Shown: piece by piece, positions 12,001 to 21,389 of the stretch
Position numbering within the stretch: the stretch's first letter is position 1
Layout of the letters: each line of letters opens with the position of its first letter
Source: Ochotona curzoniae
Taxonomy: Eukaryota > Chordata > Mammalia > Lagomorpha > Ochotonidae
DNA length: 64,000 nucleotides
Assembly: GCF_017591425.1 (NCBI RefSeq)
Contig: NW_024466607.1
Span: 15,942,501-16,006,500, forward strand
Reading direction: 5' to 3'
Translations under genes and position numbers: made by a program
Notes under the pieces: generated by a model
The model's input: the letters and a program-made list of their open reading frames with translations, nothing else
What the model was told of the DNA's origin: nothing
Database searches by the model: none

Positions 12001-15000
12001 AGGAGATAGTGACTACGAGGAAGAAGAGGAAGAGGAACAGGCCCCTCCCCAACAGCCCCGCACCATGCAGCCCCAGCAGAGGGAGGAGCAGACAAAGAAG
12101 GAGAGTGAAGAAGACAAACTGACTGACTGGAATAAACTGGCTTGTCTGCTCTGCAGAAGGCAATTTCCCAATAAAGAAGTTCTGCTCAAACACCAACAGC
12201 TGTCAGATCTGCATAAGGTATTAGTGATCTTTGAAACCTTGTACTCTTGTCATTTATGGGCATTACAGGAAATAAAGAAGCTATATTGTCCCCCTTGGGG
12301 ATGTACCATCCCCAGTTCCTGTCATTAAATCAATCCAGTTCAAGAAAGAATTGCGCTTCTACTTCTCTTCATGAGTTGCTCTGAATTAAGGCTTTATCTG
12401 CCTTCAAAGAATATAGAAGTTGAGATCCCAGGCAAGCGGCTTAGTTGGGGCTGATGCACCAAATACAAAAGATACGTAGAGAAAATAGGTTGTGAGGTAG
12501 GAAGCTTATTTGCTGGGTTTCTCATCTTAGCTTTGCTGTCAGCCTTACAGTTGGAGCTTTAATGAGTGTCTTTTCTTTAATATTTGCTAGTTTTGCTTAT
12601 AAAAATGTACAGTTTTCCCCGTTTTCCCATGATGGATGAGTCTCCCATCTCTTCATGTGGTAAGTGTTGGTCTAAGCCACAGCATAGCAACTTTCTTGGG
12701 TGCCACCCAGGCACACATCAGTCCTGATCTGCAGATTTGCTAATTGTATGTGCTGATCAATTTATGAACAAGTAAAACTCCCAACTAGTTCGTGTTCTCA
12801 AAGTAATTTATTTGATACCTCTTTAGCAAATGTTTCAAGAGCAGGTGAGGGTACAGATTTAAATTTTCTTCCAATGTGGAACCTAAAATCTAATGTAGCT
12901 AAAAGCTGAGAAGCTCTGTTTTTGTACTTTTCACAGCTATGTTTGCACAGACCACAGACTTCTAGGACTTGATTAGCTCTTTTTGATAGTTCTGAAATAA
13001 ATTGCCTTCCTACTCCTTTTGATCTTTTCTAGTATCAGTTTGATAAATTTGAATTTTAGCTAATGAAATGCTTATAAATAGCTAAAGAGATAAAAAAAAA
13101 TTATGAGTGAGAAAGAGCTACAGGCCTGGTGAATCCATAAATTGAACTAGTTCTAAGACAATGAAAAGATTGTAGCACTCTTCTTTTCCTTGAAGTCCTC
13201 TAGTACAAAGAAGTGCTCTCTGTGTAAGAGCTGTTTTAGGCTCCTTATATTTAGTTCTGCTTCTGAGGATTTATATGTCTTAGAGCTGGTGCATACGGAG
13301 TGGGACTGTCAGAGCAGTCTGTCTGTTCTGTCAGGATCTTGCTACTGCTTTTCCTAAGTTTTTCTGGACCCTGGAGAGAGTAATTGGTGTCAGGGGATGC
13401 TGGATTGGGGTAAAGGAGAATAGATAGAGTGCTTGCACACTGTATACTCAACACCCTCTCCTTTTATTATTTTGTCTAGTTTTGTTTTTCCACTTTAAAG
13501 AAATAAACCACACATGGGGCTGGGGTAGTGAAGTTTTCCTTCTTGTGCCACATTGCTTAATTAATGTTTGTGATGAGCCTACATCAGAATCTGGGTTCTC
13601 ATTGATGAAACTAGGGCAAAACTAGTTAGTGATACAGTAGTCATTGGAGAGAGATAGTCAGAAGAGCCATAATTCTATGGTGCCATTAGGAAGGTCTGCA
13701 GACCTTTCTTTTTTTTTGGAGAGACTGCACTTACTACAGTTCCCTTTCTTCTCAGCAAAACCTGGAAATTCATCGGAAGATAAAACAGTCTGAACAGGAG
13801 CTGGCCTATCTGGAGAGGAGAGAACGGGAGGTAAACTTTGATGATCTGTTACTCCCTTTACCCTAACTCTTTATTTTCTGCTATAAACCTTATAGATTGT
13901 GCTTCTGCTTCATTACAAGAAGACAAAAAATGAAGAGGCCTAAAAAAGGATGATATATCCCCCAGTGAATTTGTTTTGTTTTGTTTTGTTTTTAAATGAT
14001 TTATCGATTGGTTTAAAAGGCAGTGAGGGAAAGACAGACATCTTTCATCGACTGATTCAGTTCTTAAATGTCATAACCCGTGCTGGACCATGTCAAAGCC
14101 AGGAACTAGGACCTCCACCTGACTCTCACATGGATGGCAAGAACCTAAGCCTTCATCCACTGCCTTCCCAGATGCATTCATACAAAGCTGGATCTAAAGG
14201 GAAAAACTCAAACCCTAGTATTCCAATATGAGATACAGGCATCTCAAACTATGGCTATGCCCTTTATAAAGCTGATACTTTAAATTAGTTTAGTAAAAGG
14301 AAGGAGTATCATATGGAGCTCTAAAATAACATTTACTGATTAAGGCTAAGATGGAGGAGGCCTCTTAATATATAAAGAGCCAATTGGGCCCAGCGTGATA
14401 GCGTAGTGATTAAAGTCCTTGCCTTGAATGCTCTGGGATCCCATATGGGTGCCGGTTCTAAGCTCAGCAGTTCCACCTCCCTTCCAGCTCCCTGCTTGTG
14501 GCCTGGGAAAGCAGTCGAAGACGGCCTGAAGCTTTGGGACCCTGTGCCCACTTGGGACACCCAGAAGGGGTTCCTGGCTTCAGATTGGCTCAGCTCCGGC
14601 CGTTCTGGCCGCTTGGGGAGTGAACCATCGGATGAAAGATCTTCCTCCCTGTCTCTCTTCCTCTCTGTACATCTGCCTTTCCAATAAAAATAAATAAATA
14701 TTTTTAAAAAAATATATATTTGAGAGCCAATTGAACTTGCTACCTAGACCACACGATCAAGTGGATTCACAAACCCAGTTACATGCCTTGCCAGTGCAGG
14801 ACAGATCTTATGTGATAATTAGGAATCTACCTTGAGGTACAGGCATTTGTTGCATCATAAAGACACCACTAGGGGACACCAACAGTCCATACAGAGTGCC
14901 TGGTTTGGGTCCCATCTCTATATTCAGTTCTAACTTGCTAATGTTCATCCTCGTAAACAGCAACAATGGTTCAAGTACTTGTATCTCTAAGCCCTACCAC

Positions 15001-16548
15001 CCATGTAGGAAATACAGATGGAGTTTAGCTCCTGGGTTTGACTGGCCCAGCTCTGGACATTGTAAGCATTTGAGGGAATGAGCCAAAGCATAAAAGTTAT
15101 GTGTCTCTTCTTCTCAAATGTTTTTTTAATTTACCTATGTAAACCTTTTAGAGTTCATGTGCTTTTCAGATGAAAAAAGCAAAAGCTGAAAGAAAAAAGA
15201 AAAAGAAAAGCTAGTCATACCAGCCACCTTATTCTTTCCAAATTTACCAGAGCAGTCACAGTTTTCTGTAAGCAATGTGTGAAGAAGCTAGATTCTGGGA
15301 GTTACTAATTGATCTTCACATTAAAGGAAATGCCAGCTTCCCCACTGCCTAACGCAAATCTCAAGTCTACTTTTCTGCATACCAACAGGGAAAATATAAA
15401 GAAAGAGGAAATGATCGCAGAGAAAAACTCCAATCTTTTGACTCTCCAGAAAGGAAACGAATTAAATACTCCAAGGAAACTGACAGGTAAGCCAGACACT
15501 CTCCATTTGACCTGAGCCTCAAGACTTGATGATGAAGCCATCTCCTGCACCAAGTGTGTTGCTGTTTTTTTCTTGTGAAGATATCAGAGCAGATTTTGTC
15601 TGATATCTTTGTGTGTCAGATATACCCATCTTCTTCCCAGCACAGGGAGTGCTTTTGTTTACAAGGAACATTGGCTGGCTACTTTCACTGATCAAAGTTA
15701 GGTCTGAAATTTTTTTCCCTACAGTAATGTTGTACCCTCTTTCATGAGCCTGATGAACATATCACATTCTTAGATTTTTCTCTAAGGACCCTCCATTCTC
15801 TTGCAGTAATGCTTGATAAATGGTTGACTGATAATAGATATATAATCTCTGATTTCTTATAGTTGTTTCTAATCAGAGAGTTTCCAAGTCATAAACCCAA
15901 AAATATTGTAGGATTTCTTGATGACCCACTATATACAAGCAGTGCATTAAGTGTAAAGAGTTCTCATGTAGACAAGACTCCCTTTGCTGAACACAGGATA
16001 GGAAAGACCTGAGTGGCAGCATGTCACAAGAGGCAGACTCAACAGCTTGGAGGAGAGGGGCACAGTATTTCAGGTGGAGAGAACTGCACAAATGATGGAT
16101 ATAAAAGAGAAAGTGTTTGACGCAAGGTAACTGCAGAGCGATTTATGCAGCAAGTGAAATGCTTTATTTGCTTAAAAGGAGATTATAAATATGGAACAGA
16201 AAGTAGCTGAGAATGAAAGGTATGAAACCCATCAGTGTTTGTGACCAATTTATTGTGGAAAGGAAAAAAATCATTGATAGTGTCCCAGGTTTCTTTTGGA
16301 AGTCTTTTGGAGGGGCAGTAAAAACCCTAAAAGAAAAGATTGGGAGGGAAGAGTGAAAAGGGGATACTATCATTTATAATAAATAAATGGAGCAGATTTC
16401 TGTATTGGTAAATAAAGCCTATAATCAGAGAAAATTGTGCTAATGGGATCAAGGAGACAACTGATAAAGCAAATTCCTGCAGTGGCTGGTTAGAGCCTGA
16501 GGCTCTGGCATTTCAGTTTCAGCTTAATTTGATCACATCCCACAAGAG

Positions 16549-16579
<31 letters not shown>

Positions 16580-19190
16580 AAAGGCAGATATTCAGAGAGG
16601 CAACACCAACAGAGAAAGGGATCTTCCATTCAATGGATCAGGCCGAAGCCAGAAGCTTCGTTCAGATTACCCACATGGGGGAAGGAACCCAGACATCTTG
16701 ACCATCTTCCGCTACTTTTCCCAAGCCATCAACAGGGAGCTGGATCAAAAATGGAGCAGCCTGGACACAAATTGATACTCATAGGGGATACTGGGGTCAC
16801 AGGCAATGGCTTTACCCATTATTTCCCCAATGCTAGCCCCACTACTCACTTATAGTGGGTGACTCTACCCTCTTGACCTGGATTGTCTCAGGGATGCAAA
16901 AACCGAGTCCTCACCAGGAAGCTGGCTAATCCTGTGCCTGCATCCCAAGTGACTTCTGCTTTCTGAGCTCACAATCACTATTTCCTTTGCTACCTGAGTG
17001 CTTCCAATTGGGCACTTCTCAGGTCCCTCACGCTAAACAATTGCCCATTATTACATTTCACTTTATATCCTAGTACAATTCTACTAAACCTCCTAGATTC
17101 CTATTTCAGATTAACAACATCACAGCATTCTGTGTAGCTGGTCTGATCCAGGCCTACTATTTCCCTGCTGTATCAAGTTAATGGCCAATTTCCTAATGAA
17201 CTCTTGTTCATTATTCTAACTTGCTCACCCCAGACTCTAATCCTTACTCCAAATCTTAGCTACCTCTGTTCTTTAGTCTACTTGTTCGTTACGCAGCAAT
17301 AGAAGATTTGTAAAGAGAAAACTGTTCTTCTAACTTGCCTGCTTTTGAACATGTACTGTGCCCAGTTATATGTTCTGAATATGAACTGAAGATTCAAGTT
17401 CAGAAACCAGATTTAGCTGTATGTTTAATGCTTTTTATGTTTGTTCCCAAGCAGTTTTACCTTTGTCAATTCCTACCACTTATCTCCTGAATAAATTACT
17501 TCCTTCACTTTTCTTGGCTTGTGTCCTCTTTTTCTTCCATACCTTTCTTAGGTTACAGCTTCTTGTTTGACAAGACCCAATTCTGATGCATCTTCCTGTT
17601 AAGAGTTCCTGTCATATTTTGTGCAGCCCTTTTGCAATTTGTGCTCCTGTTGTATTTCTGTATCAGATATTCACTATTGCCACATTCATAATTGAGCTTT
17701 TCAGTGTTCTTTGCTATAAGAATCTCTTGGGAAACTGGTACATTGGCTCCATGGTCTAATCCTCCACCTCACGGAGCCAGGACCAAACATGGGCACTGGT
17801 TCTAGTCCTGACTGCTCCATTTCAGATCTGTCTCCCTGCTTATAGTCTGGGAAAGCAGCCGAGGATGACTTAGATCTTTATGCACCTGCACTCATGTGGG
17901 AGACCCAAAGGAAGTCCTGGCTGCAGACTTTGGATACACTCAGCATTGGCCTTTTTAGCCATTTGGGGAATGAACCCGCAGGTGGAGGATCGATCTCTGT
18001 CTCTCTTATAAATCTACATTTCAATTATAAATAAATAATTATTTATTTATTAAAATATTTTGGGCATAATTCTTGTATCATTCCCCATGAACAGGTGAAG
18101 TCATAGCCATCTCTGAATCCCCAGGACAAAGCCTACTGCATAACAGCCACTCATAGACATTGTTTAGTTTACTTTCCAGGAGATGTATTTGAACAAAGAG
18201 TACAGAAATTTTTATTAAGCTCACAAGTAGGTTACCTTGAATGTGATGTATCTAAGTATATCTCCTTCTCTTGCAGTGATCGTAAACCTGTTGATAAAGA
18301 AGATAGTGACAGTGGCAAAGGAGGCTGTGTCCAACAGGCCACTGGCTGGAGGAAAGGGGCCGGCCTAGGATATGGCCATCCTGGATTGGCTACATCAGAG
18401 GAGGTGAAATGTTTGAGTCAAATATACTTAACTTTCTTTTGGTAGCTGGCCTACAATACTATCCTTGCCTTTTCAATGAGTTCTCCACTGCTGTTGTATT
18501 ATCTAAGACCTCATGAACTCATCTGTTTGGTTCACAGGATTATAGCTTGACTTGAGGGGCCCTTTGTGGATTGGTTGGAGGTGGGAAAGAGGGAATAGTT
18601 GGAATGAATTTTGTTGTATTCTTACAAAGAATAAGCAGTAGAGCCATATGGGAATTTGGGTGTTTTGAGGGTAAAGAATCATTTGGAACCAGCAATAAGA
18701 GTTGAATAAGGATATCTCCTGGAAAAATAGCAGAGTCTTTGATGGCTAAGATTTGGAGAACATGAAATTAATCCTGATTCCCAGGAAGGACTTTGCTCCT
18801 TGTATTACATGAAGAGCCTCTAGCAAAGGTGCCAAGAAGAAACATTGTCCATTTTCTAGACTTGGTTTCCCCTTAACATATGCCAGCTATAAGGAAATTG
18901 GTGTATGTCACCCTGAAGAGCTTCTCATAAGTCTTCTATTGAAATCTACATCCTGTAGTCATGGCACCAGCACCCTTACTCATCTGGGATATTGTTCCAT
19001 AATGAGAACGCCTTCTTGTCAAGAAATGCTTGGGCCTACTACACTGTTTGTCTTTATTTAGCAGACTGAAGGCCGGATGAAAGGACCTGGAGTTGGTACC
19101 CCAGGAAGACCCAGCAAGAGGCAGTCCAATGAGACTTACCGTGATGCTGTGCGGAGGGTCATGTTTGCTCGGTATAAAGAACTTGATTAA
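1..19190 (+). CDS. RBM6: RBM6 (RNA-binding motif protein 6), C-terminal half, 14 coding exons; 5' part outside the window
   Basis: Nuclear splicing regulator, paralogue of the downstream RBM5. The coding parts are 1-60, 3697-3966, 4290-4450, 5521-5618, 6348-6390, 6531-6612, 6987-7072, 7461-7607, 10882-10977, 11957-12217, 13756-13830, 15389-15486, 18277-18403 and 19065-19190. All have GT donors and AG acceptors, and they join in one frame to 575 codons plus TAA. Order of modules: end of a RanBP2-type zinc finger, charged linker, RRM ([17 protein letters not shown] to the GKRR end), OCRE-like aromatic repeat ([17 protein letters not shown]), acidic stretch, C2H2 finger (ACLLCRRQF...[10 protein letters not shown]), and a G-patch-like segment ([16 protein letters not shown]). 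The C terminus is [12 protein letters not shown]. The human protein is about 1,120 residues, so roughly half is present. The introns are rich in lagomorph SINEs. Identity is secure; the first RRM and the N-terminal repeats lie upstream of the window. Confidence 0.97.
190..522 (+). mobile_element. CSINE, full length, sense
   Basis: It has the head GGCCCAGCG, the GTTCTGGTCC promoter remnant, the pyrimidine-rich TCTGTCTCTC block and an AATAAAAATAAAT tail. The 8-nt repeat AGCTGATT flanks it at 182-189 and 523-530. Confidence 0.85.
722..1030 (+). mobile_element. Old diverged CSINE, sense
   Basis: The CSINE order of segments is still readable (GGGTGCTAATTTGAATCCCA, CTGGAAAGCAGCAGAAGAT, AGCCATTTGGGGA) but with many substitutions. 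Confidence 0.7.
1206..1440. mobile_element. Two facing CSINE 3' parts (antisense then sense), a short palindrome
   Basis: 1206-1352 is an antisense CSINE 3' half and 1353-1440 a sense CSINE 3' end. The arms pair over about 80 nt around 1352. Confidence 0.75.
1446..1770 (-). mobile_element. CSINE, antisense
   Basis: It runs from the reversed tail (GATTTATTTATTTTTA) to the reversed head (CAAGGTGAGGACTTC). Confidence 0.8.
1791..1808. repeat. (AAT)n microsatellite
   Basis: About six tandem AAT units lie just downstream of the antisense CSINE. Confidence 0.85.
1940..2150 (+). mobile_element. Partial old CSINE, sense
   Basis: It matches from the CAGCTGCTCCACTT segment to the pyrimidine block. 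The head is missing. Confidence 0.65.
2320..2610 (+). mobile_element. Very old CSINE-like element, sense
   Basis: The CSINE segment order is weakly preserved (GGGAGGCAGCAAGTAATGA, TAGGAGACCCAGGTTCC, AAGTGAGCCAGTTGAT). Confidence 0.5.
2638..2860 (-). mobile_element. Old CSINE-like element, antisense
   Basis: It contains reversed segments TTGAAAGGTAGA, TCATTCACTCCCAAAAT and TGGGTCTCCTGCAT. The GAAAGG tail type marks an older subfamily than the young copies. Confidence 0.6.
2861..3150 (+). mobile_element. CSINE, sense, head truncated
   Basis: It starts at GGATCCCATATGAGCATC and continues to an ATAAAAATAAATC tail. It abuts the older antisense copy. Confidence 0.75.
3324..3661 (+). mobile_element. 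Young full-length CSINE immediately upstream of an RBM6 exon
   Basis: Complete from GGCCCAGCG to the A-tail. An exact 14-nt target-site duplication, AGATTCTCTTTCTG, flanks it at 3310-3323 and 3662-3675. The duplicated target is itself the polypyrimidine tract of the exon starting at 3697. Confidence 0.92.
3697..3966 (+). CDS. RBM6: RBM6 exon: charged linker between zinc finger and RRM2
   Basis: The exon has 270 nt and reads [12 protein letters not shown] through a highly charged Glu/Arg/Lys segment to DGESK. The donor GTAAGT starts at 3967. The start uses the CAG ending at 3696, since no AG is present six bases earlier where the human reading frame appears to begin. A young SINE ends only about 35 nt upstream. 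Confidence 0.88.
4290..4450 (+). CDS. RBM6: RBM6 exon: first half of RRM2
   Basis: The exon has 161 nt and starts after TTCATTCAG. It encodes [18 protein letters not shown] and the RNP-type GHTYGFIDL. The donor is GTGAGT. RBM5 exon 10 has the same length and phase. Confidence 0.96.
5065..5345 (-). mobile_element. Old CSINE-like element, antisense
   Basis: Segments TATTTGAAAGGCAAAGA and TTGGGCCAATTTCTGCTGCT are recognisable. The rest is diverged. Confidence 0.55.
5521..5618 (+). CDS. RBM6: RBM6 exon: second half of RRM2
   Basis: The exon has 98 nt and encodes [20 protein letters not shown] to LATGKRR. The acceptor is CCCTAG and the donor GTAAAG. Length and phase equal RBM5 exon 11 (44911-45008). 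Confidence 0.96.
6348..6390 (+). CDS. RBM6: RBM6 43-nt exon
   Basis: This short exon follows TTGCAG and encodes [14 protein letters not shown]. The donor is GTAGGC. The following intron is only 140 nt. Confidence 0.94.
6531..6612 (+). CDS. RBM6: RBM6 exon upstream of the OCRE
   Basis: The exon has 82 nt and encodes [20 protein letters not shown] and then TNRQGQQ. It ends one base into a Ser codon. The donor GTAAGT starts at 6613. Confidence 0.95.
6987..7072 (+). CDS. RBM6: RBM6 exon: OCRE-type aromatic repeat
   Basis: The exon has 86 nt and encodes [20 protein letters not shown] and then TYYDPTTQ. The two YYYDP/TYYDP octamer-like repeats match the start of an OCRE domain, which in RBM5 binds spliceosomal SmN/B/B' tails. 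The RBM5 counterpart is exon 17. Confidence 0.95.
7461..7607 (+). CDS. RBM6: RBM6 exon: end of OCRE-like segment and Lys-rich linker
   Basis: The exon has 147 nt. It starts [20 protein letters not shown] and runs into a Ser/Lys-rich tail ending KDKAVPR. The acceptor is TATCACAG and the donor GTAAGA. Confidence 0.94.
8045..9545 (-). mobile_element. LINE-1 3' end, antisense, interrupted by a CSINE
   Basis: A T/A-rich start (reverse of a poly(A) end) is followed by about 1.1 kb of GC-richer, non-SINE sequence. Part of it recurs at 49600-49700 (shared CTAGTTGGAGCGACC and ATAACCCCCA). Two dispersed copies with an A/T-rich end suggest the 3' UTR of a lagomorph L1. No L1 ORF is visible, so the family call is inference. 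Confidence 0.55.
8682..9029 (+). mobile_element. Full-length CSINE nested in the L1 fragment
   Basis: Complete head to tail, flanked by the exact 13-nt duplication TTCACCAGAGGTG at 8669-8681 and 9030-9042. L1-like sequence resumes directly after it. Confidence 0.92.
9548..9860 (-). mobile_element. Old CSINE, antisense
   Basis: Contains reversed tail TTTGAAAAGGCGGAGTTACA and GGAGCCAGGAGCTTCTTC. Moderately diverged. Confidence 0.7.
10108..10740 (-). mobile_element. CSINE, antisense, split by a younger sense CSINE
   Basis: The antisense copy occupies 10108-10332 and resumes at 10658-10740 (GAAGCAGCTGGGACACAAAC). The interruption is the element at 10333-10657. Confidence 0.8.
10333..10657 (+). 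mobile_element. Young CSINE inserted in an older CSINE
   Basis: Starts GGCCCGGCGCGATGG. An 8-nt duplication AAGTGAAG lies at 10325-10332 and 10658-10665. Confidence 0.88.
10882..10977 (+). CDS. RBM6: RBM6 exon: Pro/Lys linker
   Basis: The exon has 96 nt (32 codons). It encodes [20 protein letters not shown] and ends KKEESPPP. The acceptor is TTTCTTCAG and the donor GTAAGG. Confidence 0.94.
10978..11956. other. RBM6: RBM6 intron, no feature seen
   Basis: About 1 kb of AT-rich unique sequence between two coding exons, without recognisable SINE or exon signal. Confidence 0.6.
11957..12217 (+). CDS. RBM6: RBM6 exon: acidic stretch and C2H2 zinc finger
   Basis: The exon has 261 nt (87 codons). 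It reads [20 protein letters not shown], an acidic run EEEEEEE, then [20 protein letters not shown] and [10 protein letters not shown]. Cys-x2-Cys and His-x5-His form a single C2H2 finger, with the exon boundary just after the last ligand. Confidence 0.96.
12218..13755. other. RBM6: RBM6 intron, no clear repeat seen
   Basis: 1.5 kb. Nothing recognisable apart from low-complexity runs. It may contain ancient repeats too diverged to call by eye. Confidence 0.5.
13756..13830 (+). CDS. RBM6: RBM6 exon after the C2H2 finger
   Basis: The exon has 75 nt and encodes [20 protein letters not shown] plus RRERE. RBM5 exon 22 also has 75 nt and encodes QNMDIYRRSRLSEQELEALE plus LRERE. The donor is GTAAAC. 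Confidence 0.95.
13990..14265 (-). mobile_element. Old CSINE-like element, antisense
   Basis: Reversed motifs GGTTTAAAAGGCAG, AGCCAGGAACTAGGACCT and CTGCCTTCCCAG are readable with many changes. Confidence 0.6.
14387..14722 (+). mobile_element. Young full-length CSINE, sense
   Basis: Complete copy flanked by the exact 11-nt duplication AGAGCCAATTG at 14376-14386 and 14723-14733. Confidence 0.9.
14830..15130 (+). mobile_element. Old CSINE-like element, sense
   Basis: The segment order is preserved weakly (CCCATGTAGGAAATACAGA, CATTTGAGGGAATGAGCC). Confidence 0.5.
15389..15486 (+). CDS. RBM6: RBM6 exon: basic linker before the G-patch
   Basis: The exon has 98 nt and encodes [20 protein letters not shown] and then [12 protein letters not shown]. 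It ends two bases into a Ser codon. The donor is GTAAGC. RBM5 exon 23 is also 98 nt in the same phase. Confidence 0.95.
16547..16850 (-). mobile_element. CSINE, antisense, with a long T-tract
   Basis: About 25 T residues precede the reversed tail AATTTGAAAGGCAGATATTC. The copy ends at CCAATGCTAGCCCC. Confidence 0.75.
17728..18045 (+). mobile_element. Old CSINE, sense
   Basis: GGGCACTGGTTCTAGTCC, GGGAAAGCAGCCGAGGATGA and a TAAATAAATAATTATT tail are present. Confidence 0.75.
18277..18403 (+). CDS. RBM6: RBM6 exon: G-patch-like segment
   Basis: The exon has 127 nt and encodes [20 protein letters not shown] and then PGLATSEE. The spacing of Gly residues around GWRKGAGLG fits a G-patch, the kind of motif that activates DEAH-box helicases. 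The RBM5 counterpart is exon 24 (130 nt). Confidence 0.95.
19065..19190 (+). CDS. RBM6: RBM6 terminal coding exon
   Basis: The coding part has 126 nt (41 residues plus TAA). It reads [20 protein letters not shown], then [20 protein letters not shown] and D. The acceptor is TTTAGCAG, a tandem NAGNAG. I place the start at 19065 to match the human EEAEGR junction, but 19062 would add one Gln. Confidence 0.95.
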   Translation, partial: TEGRMKGPGVGTPGRPSKRQSNETYRDAVRRVMFARYKELD

Positions 19191-19310
19191 GAATGGAGAC
19201 AAGTCCACAGGACACAACTTCCTTGTTTTGTTTGTCTGTCTCTCTTTTGTTTTGTTACTGTTCTTGCTGCTAGAACTTTTTTAAATAAACTTTTTTTCAA
19301 TGTGATTATA
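19191..19310 (+). other. RBM6: RBM6 3' UTR with poly(A) signal
   Basis: A short 3' UTR follows the stop. A canonical AATAAA lies at 19284-19289, with a T-rich and TGTG-containing segment immediately downstream, so cleavage near 19305-19312 is expected. Confidence 0.85.
19284..19289 (+). promoter_or_regulatory. RBM6: RBM6 proximal poly(A) signal AATAAA
   Basis: Exact AATAAA 94 nt after the stop codon, in the expected place for the 3' end of RBM6. Confidence 0.85.
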
Positions 19311-20356
19311 TTTTGTTAAATTTTTCTCCCAAATATGGTGATGGATGGCTAAGGAGAAGAGACAGTCTTGATATGGGTTCATATAAGCTGAGGTTAAAGT
19401 TGCAACTCCAACTGCAGTGAGCCCTGGAGTACTTCATCATGCTATAAATGTGAGTGAATATATTGAAGGGATCTTTAACTATAGCTTATGTGAATATTGT
19501 CAGGTTGTAAAATTTCTTTAAACTTGCAAAAGTATGGAATTTATTTTTCCAGTGTAATCTCATTATTTGTTTCCATTTTTGGGGTAATGCTAAGACAGGA
19601 TGTATTTCCAAATGTTGCTTTACTATTCATTACATCTTCAAAGGTCCTATTCTGACTCCCCCACTGTTGTGGGAGAGGGATGATGTGGCAACTCTGCCTA
19701 AGAGATCCTGGTGCTTCTCACTTTGTGATCATCACAACCACTACTCTGGCTCTTCCCTCCATAGCTAAAACTCCCCAAAGCAGTATCTGCCTTCTGAATT
19801 TTTCCGCAATTTCCCCAAGGTTGCTAAAAAAAAATTGACTTTTAAAAAAATTATTTGTTGCTGAAGGAACTATACAGTCTATTGCAACTTTCAATAGGCA
19901 CTGTAGTAAATTGTTCTTTGTAGATGTCTCAGGAAAAGAATGATCCTTAAGAAAAGAGTTGAGTATTTAAAAGATCAGTTGAATAAAGAAATAAAGACTG
20001 TATTTTATGCTGTTACAGGTCACATAATCTCTTGTAATGGTTTAGCTGTGCTATTGCAGTTAAAAAGTAGCCATTAGCTATCTGTATATAAACAAGTGGT
20101 TAAAACTGTGATTCAGTAAAACTTTACCATCCCAGGACACACAGAGACTTGATCTGCCTGTAGGTTGTGATTTGCCCAATCTTTAGTTTAAGGGCATGGT
20201 CTGAATGCATAATATAGGACATGGAGAGCAGAACTGTACTCTGAGGAAATAAGGGGATGCTGTGGGAGAAGGGGTATAGAATGATGAGCAGGGGATATAA
20301 TAGGGGGTTTGCTAAAGAGAAAGCATTACCAGCAATAGGAATGATAAATGTAAATT

Positions 20357-20672
20357 TTTTAAAAAGATTTATTTATTTTTATCGTAAAGGCAGATACACA
20401 GAGAGAATGAGAGAAAGATCTTTGTCCACTGGTTCACTCTGCAAGTGGCCACAATGGCTGGAAATGAGCCAATCTGAAGCCAGGGGCTTCTTCCAGGTCT
20501 TCCAAGTGGGTGCAGGCGCCCAAGGATTTGAGCCATCCTTTGCTGCTTTCCCAGGCCATAAGCAGCGAGCTGGACTGGAAGTAAAGCAGCCAGGATATAC
20601 AGTGATGCCTATTTGGGATGCCAGTGCCGCAGGTGGAAGATTATCCTTCTATGCCAGCTTGCTGGCCCCCGA
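20357..20672 (-). mobile_element. CSINE, antisense
   Basis: Runs from the reversed tail AAAGATTTATTTATTTTTAT to the reversed head CAGCTTGCTGGCCCCC. Confidence 0.8.
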
Positions 20673-20847
20673 AATTTTATTTTTGAAATTTTATTTGTTT
20701 GAAAGGCAGAGTTACAGAGAAATGGGTCTCAGGGTTTAAGCCCACCAGTAGGCCCCCAGGTCACCGAGGGTGAGTCAACCACCAGAGACAAGCTGGTGAG
20801 GAATGTCCGTTATTCAGCACAAGTTCCAGGATTTTAAAAGTTAAGGA

Positions 20848-21168
20848 GGGCCCGGCGTGATGGCATAGTGGTTAAGGTCCTCGCCTTGAACATGCCCAGG
20901 ATCTCATATGGGCCGCCAGTTCTAATCCCGGCAGCCCCACTTCCCATCCAGCTCCCTGCCTGTGGCCCGGGAAAGCAGTCGAGGACAGCCCAAAGCTTTG
21001 GGACCCTACACCCACGTGGGAGACCTGGAGGAAGTTCCTGGATCCTGGCTTCAGATCGGCATAGCATTGGCTGTTGCCCTCACTTGGGGAGTGAATCATC
21101 AGACGGAAGATCTTCCTCTCTGTCTCTCCTCTCTGTATATCAGCCTTTCCAGTAAAAACAATAAAAAT
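20848..21168 (+). mobile_element. Young CSINE, sense
   Basis: Complete copy flanked by the 11-nt duplication AAAGTTAAGGA at about 20837-20847 and 21169-21179. Confidence 0.88.
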
Positions 21169-21389
21169 AAAGTTAAGGAAAGGGGGTAGGAGGGCATTTT
21201 TCAGGCTATCCCCACACCCAGTAATGACACTGTGATTGGCTAAGAGGCGTGCCTAATGCTATTGACTTTCTAGTCATGTCAGAGGTCATGTTCCATATGC
21301 AGGACCTGATGTTGTGCCTCAGGCCAGGGCAGGTAAACTCTAAGCCACACCTACCAGGTAGCAGGCAGAGAACCAGGGTTATTGCCCAC

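Noticed and set aside
15580..16500. Possible extra RBM6 exon between 15486 and 18277
   Set aside because: The flanking exons already join in frame to the expected protein, and no segment there resembles RBM5 or RBM6 protein.
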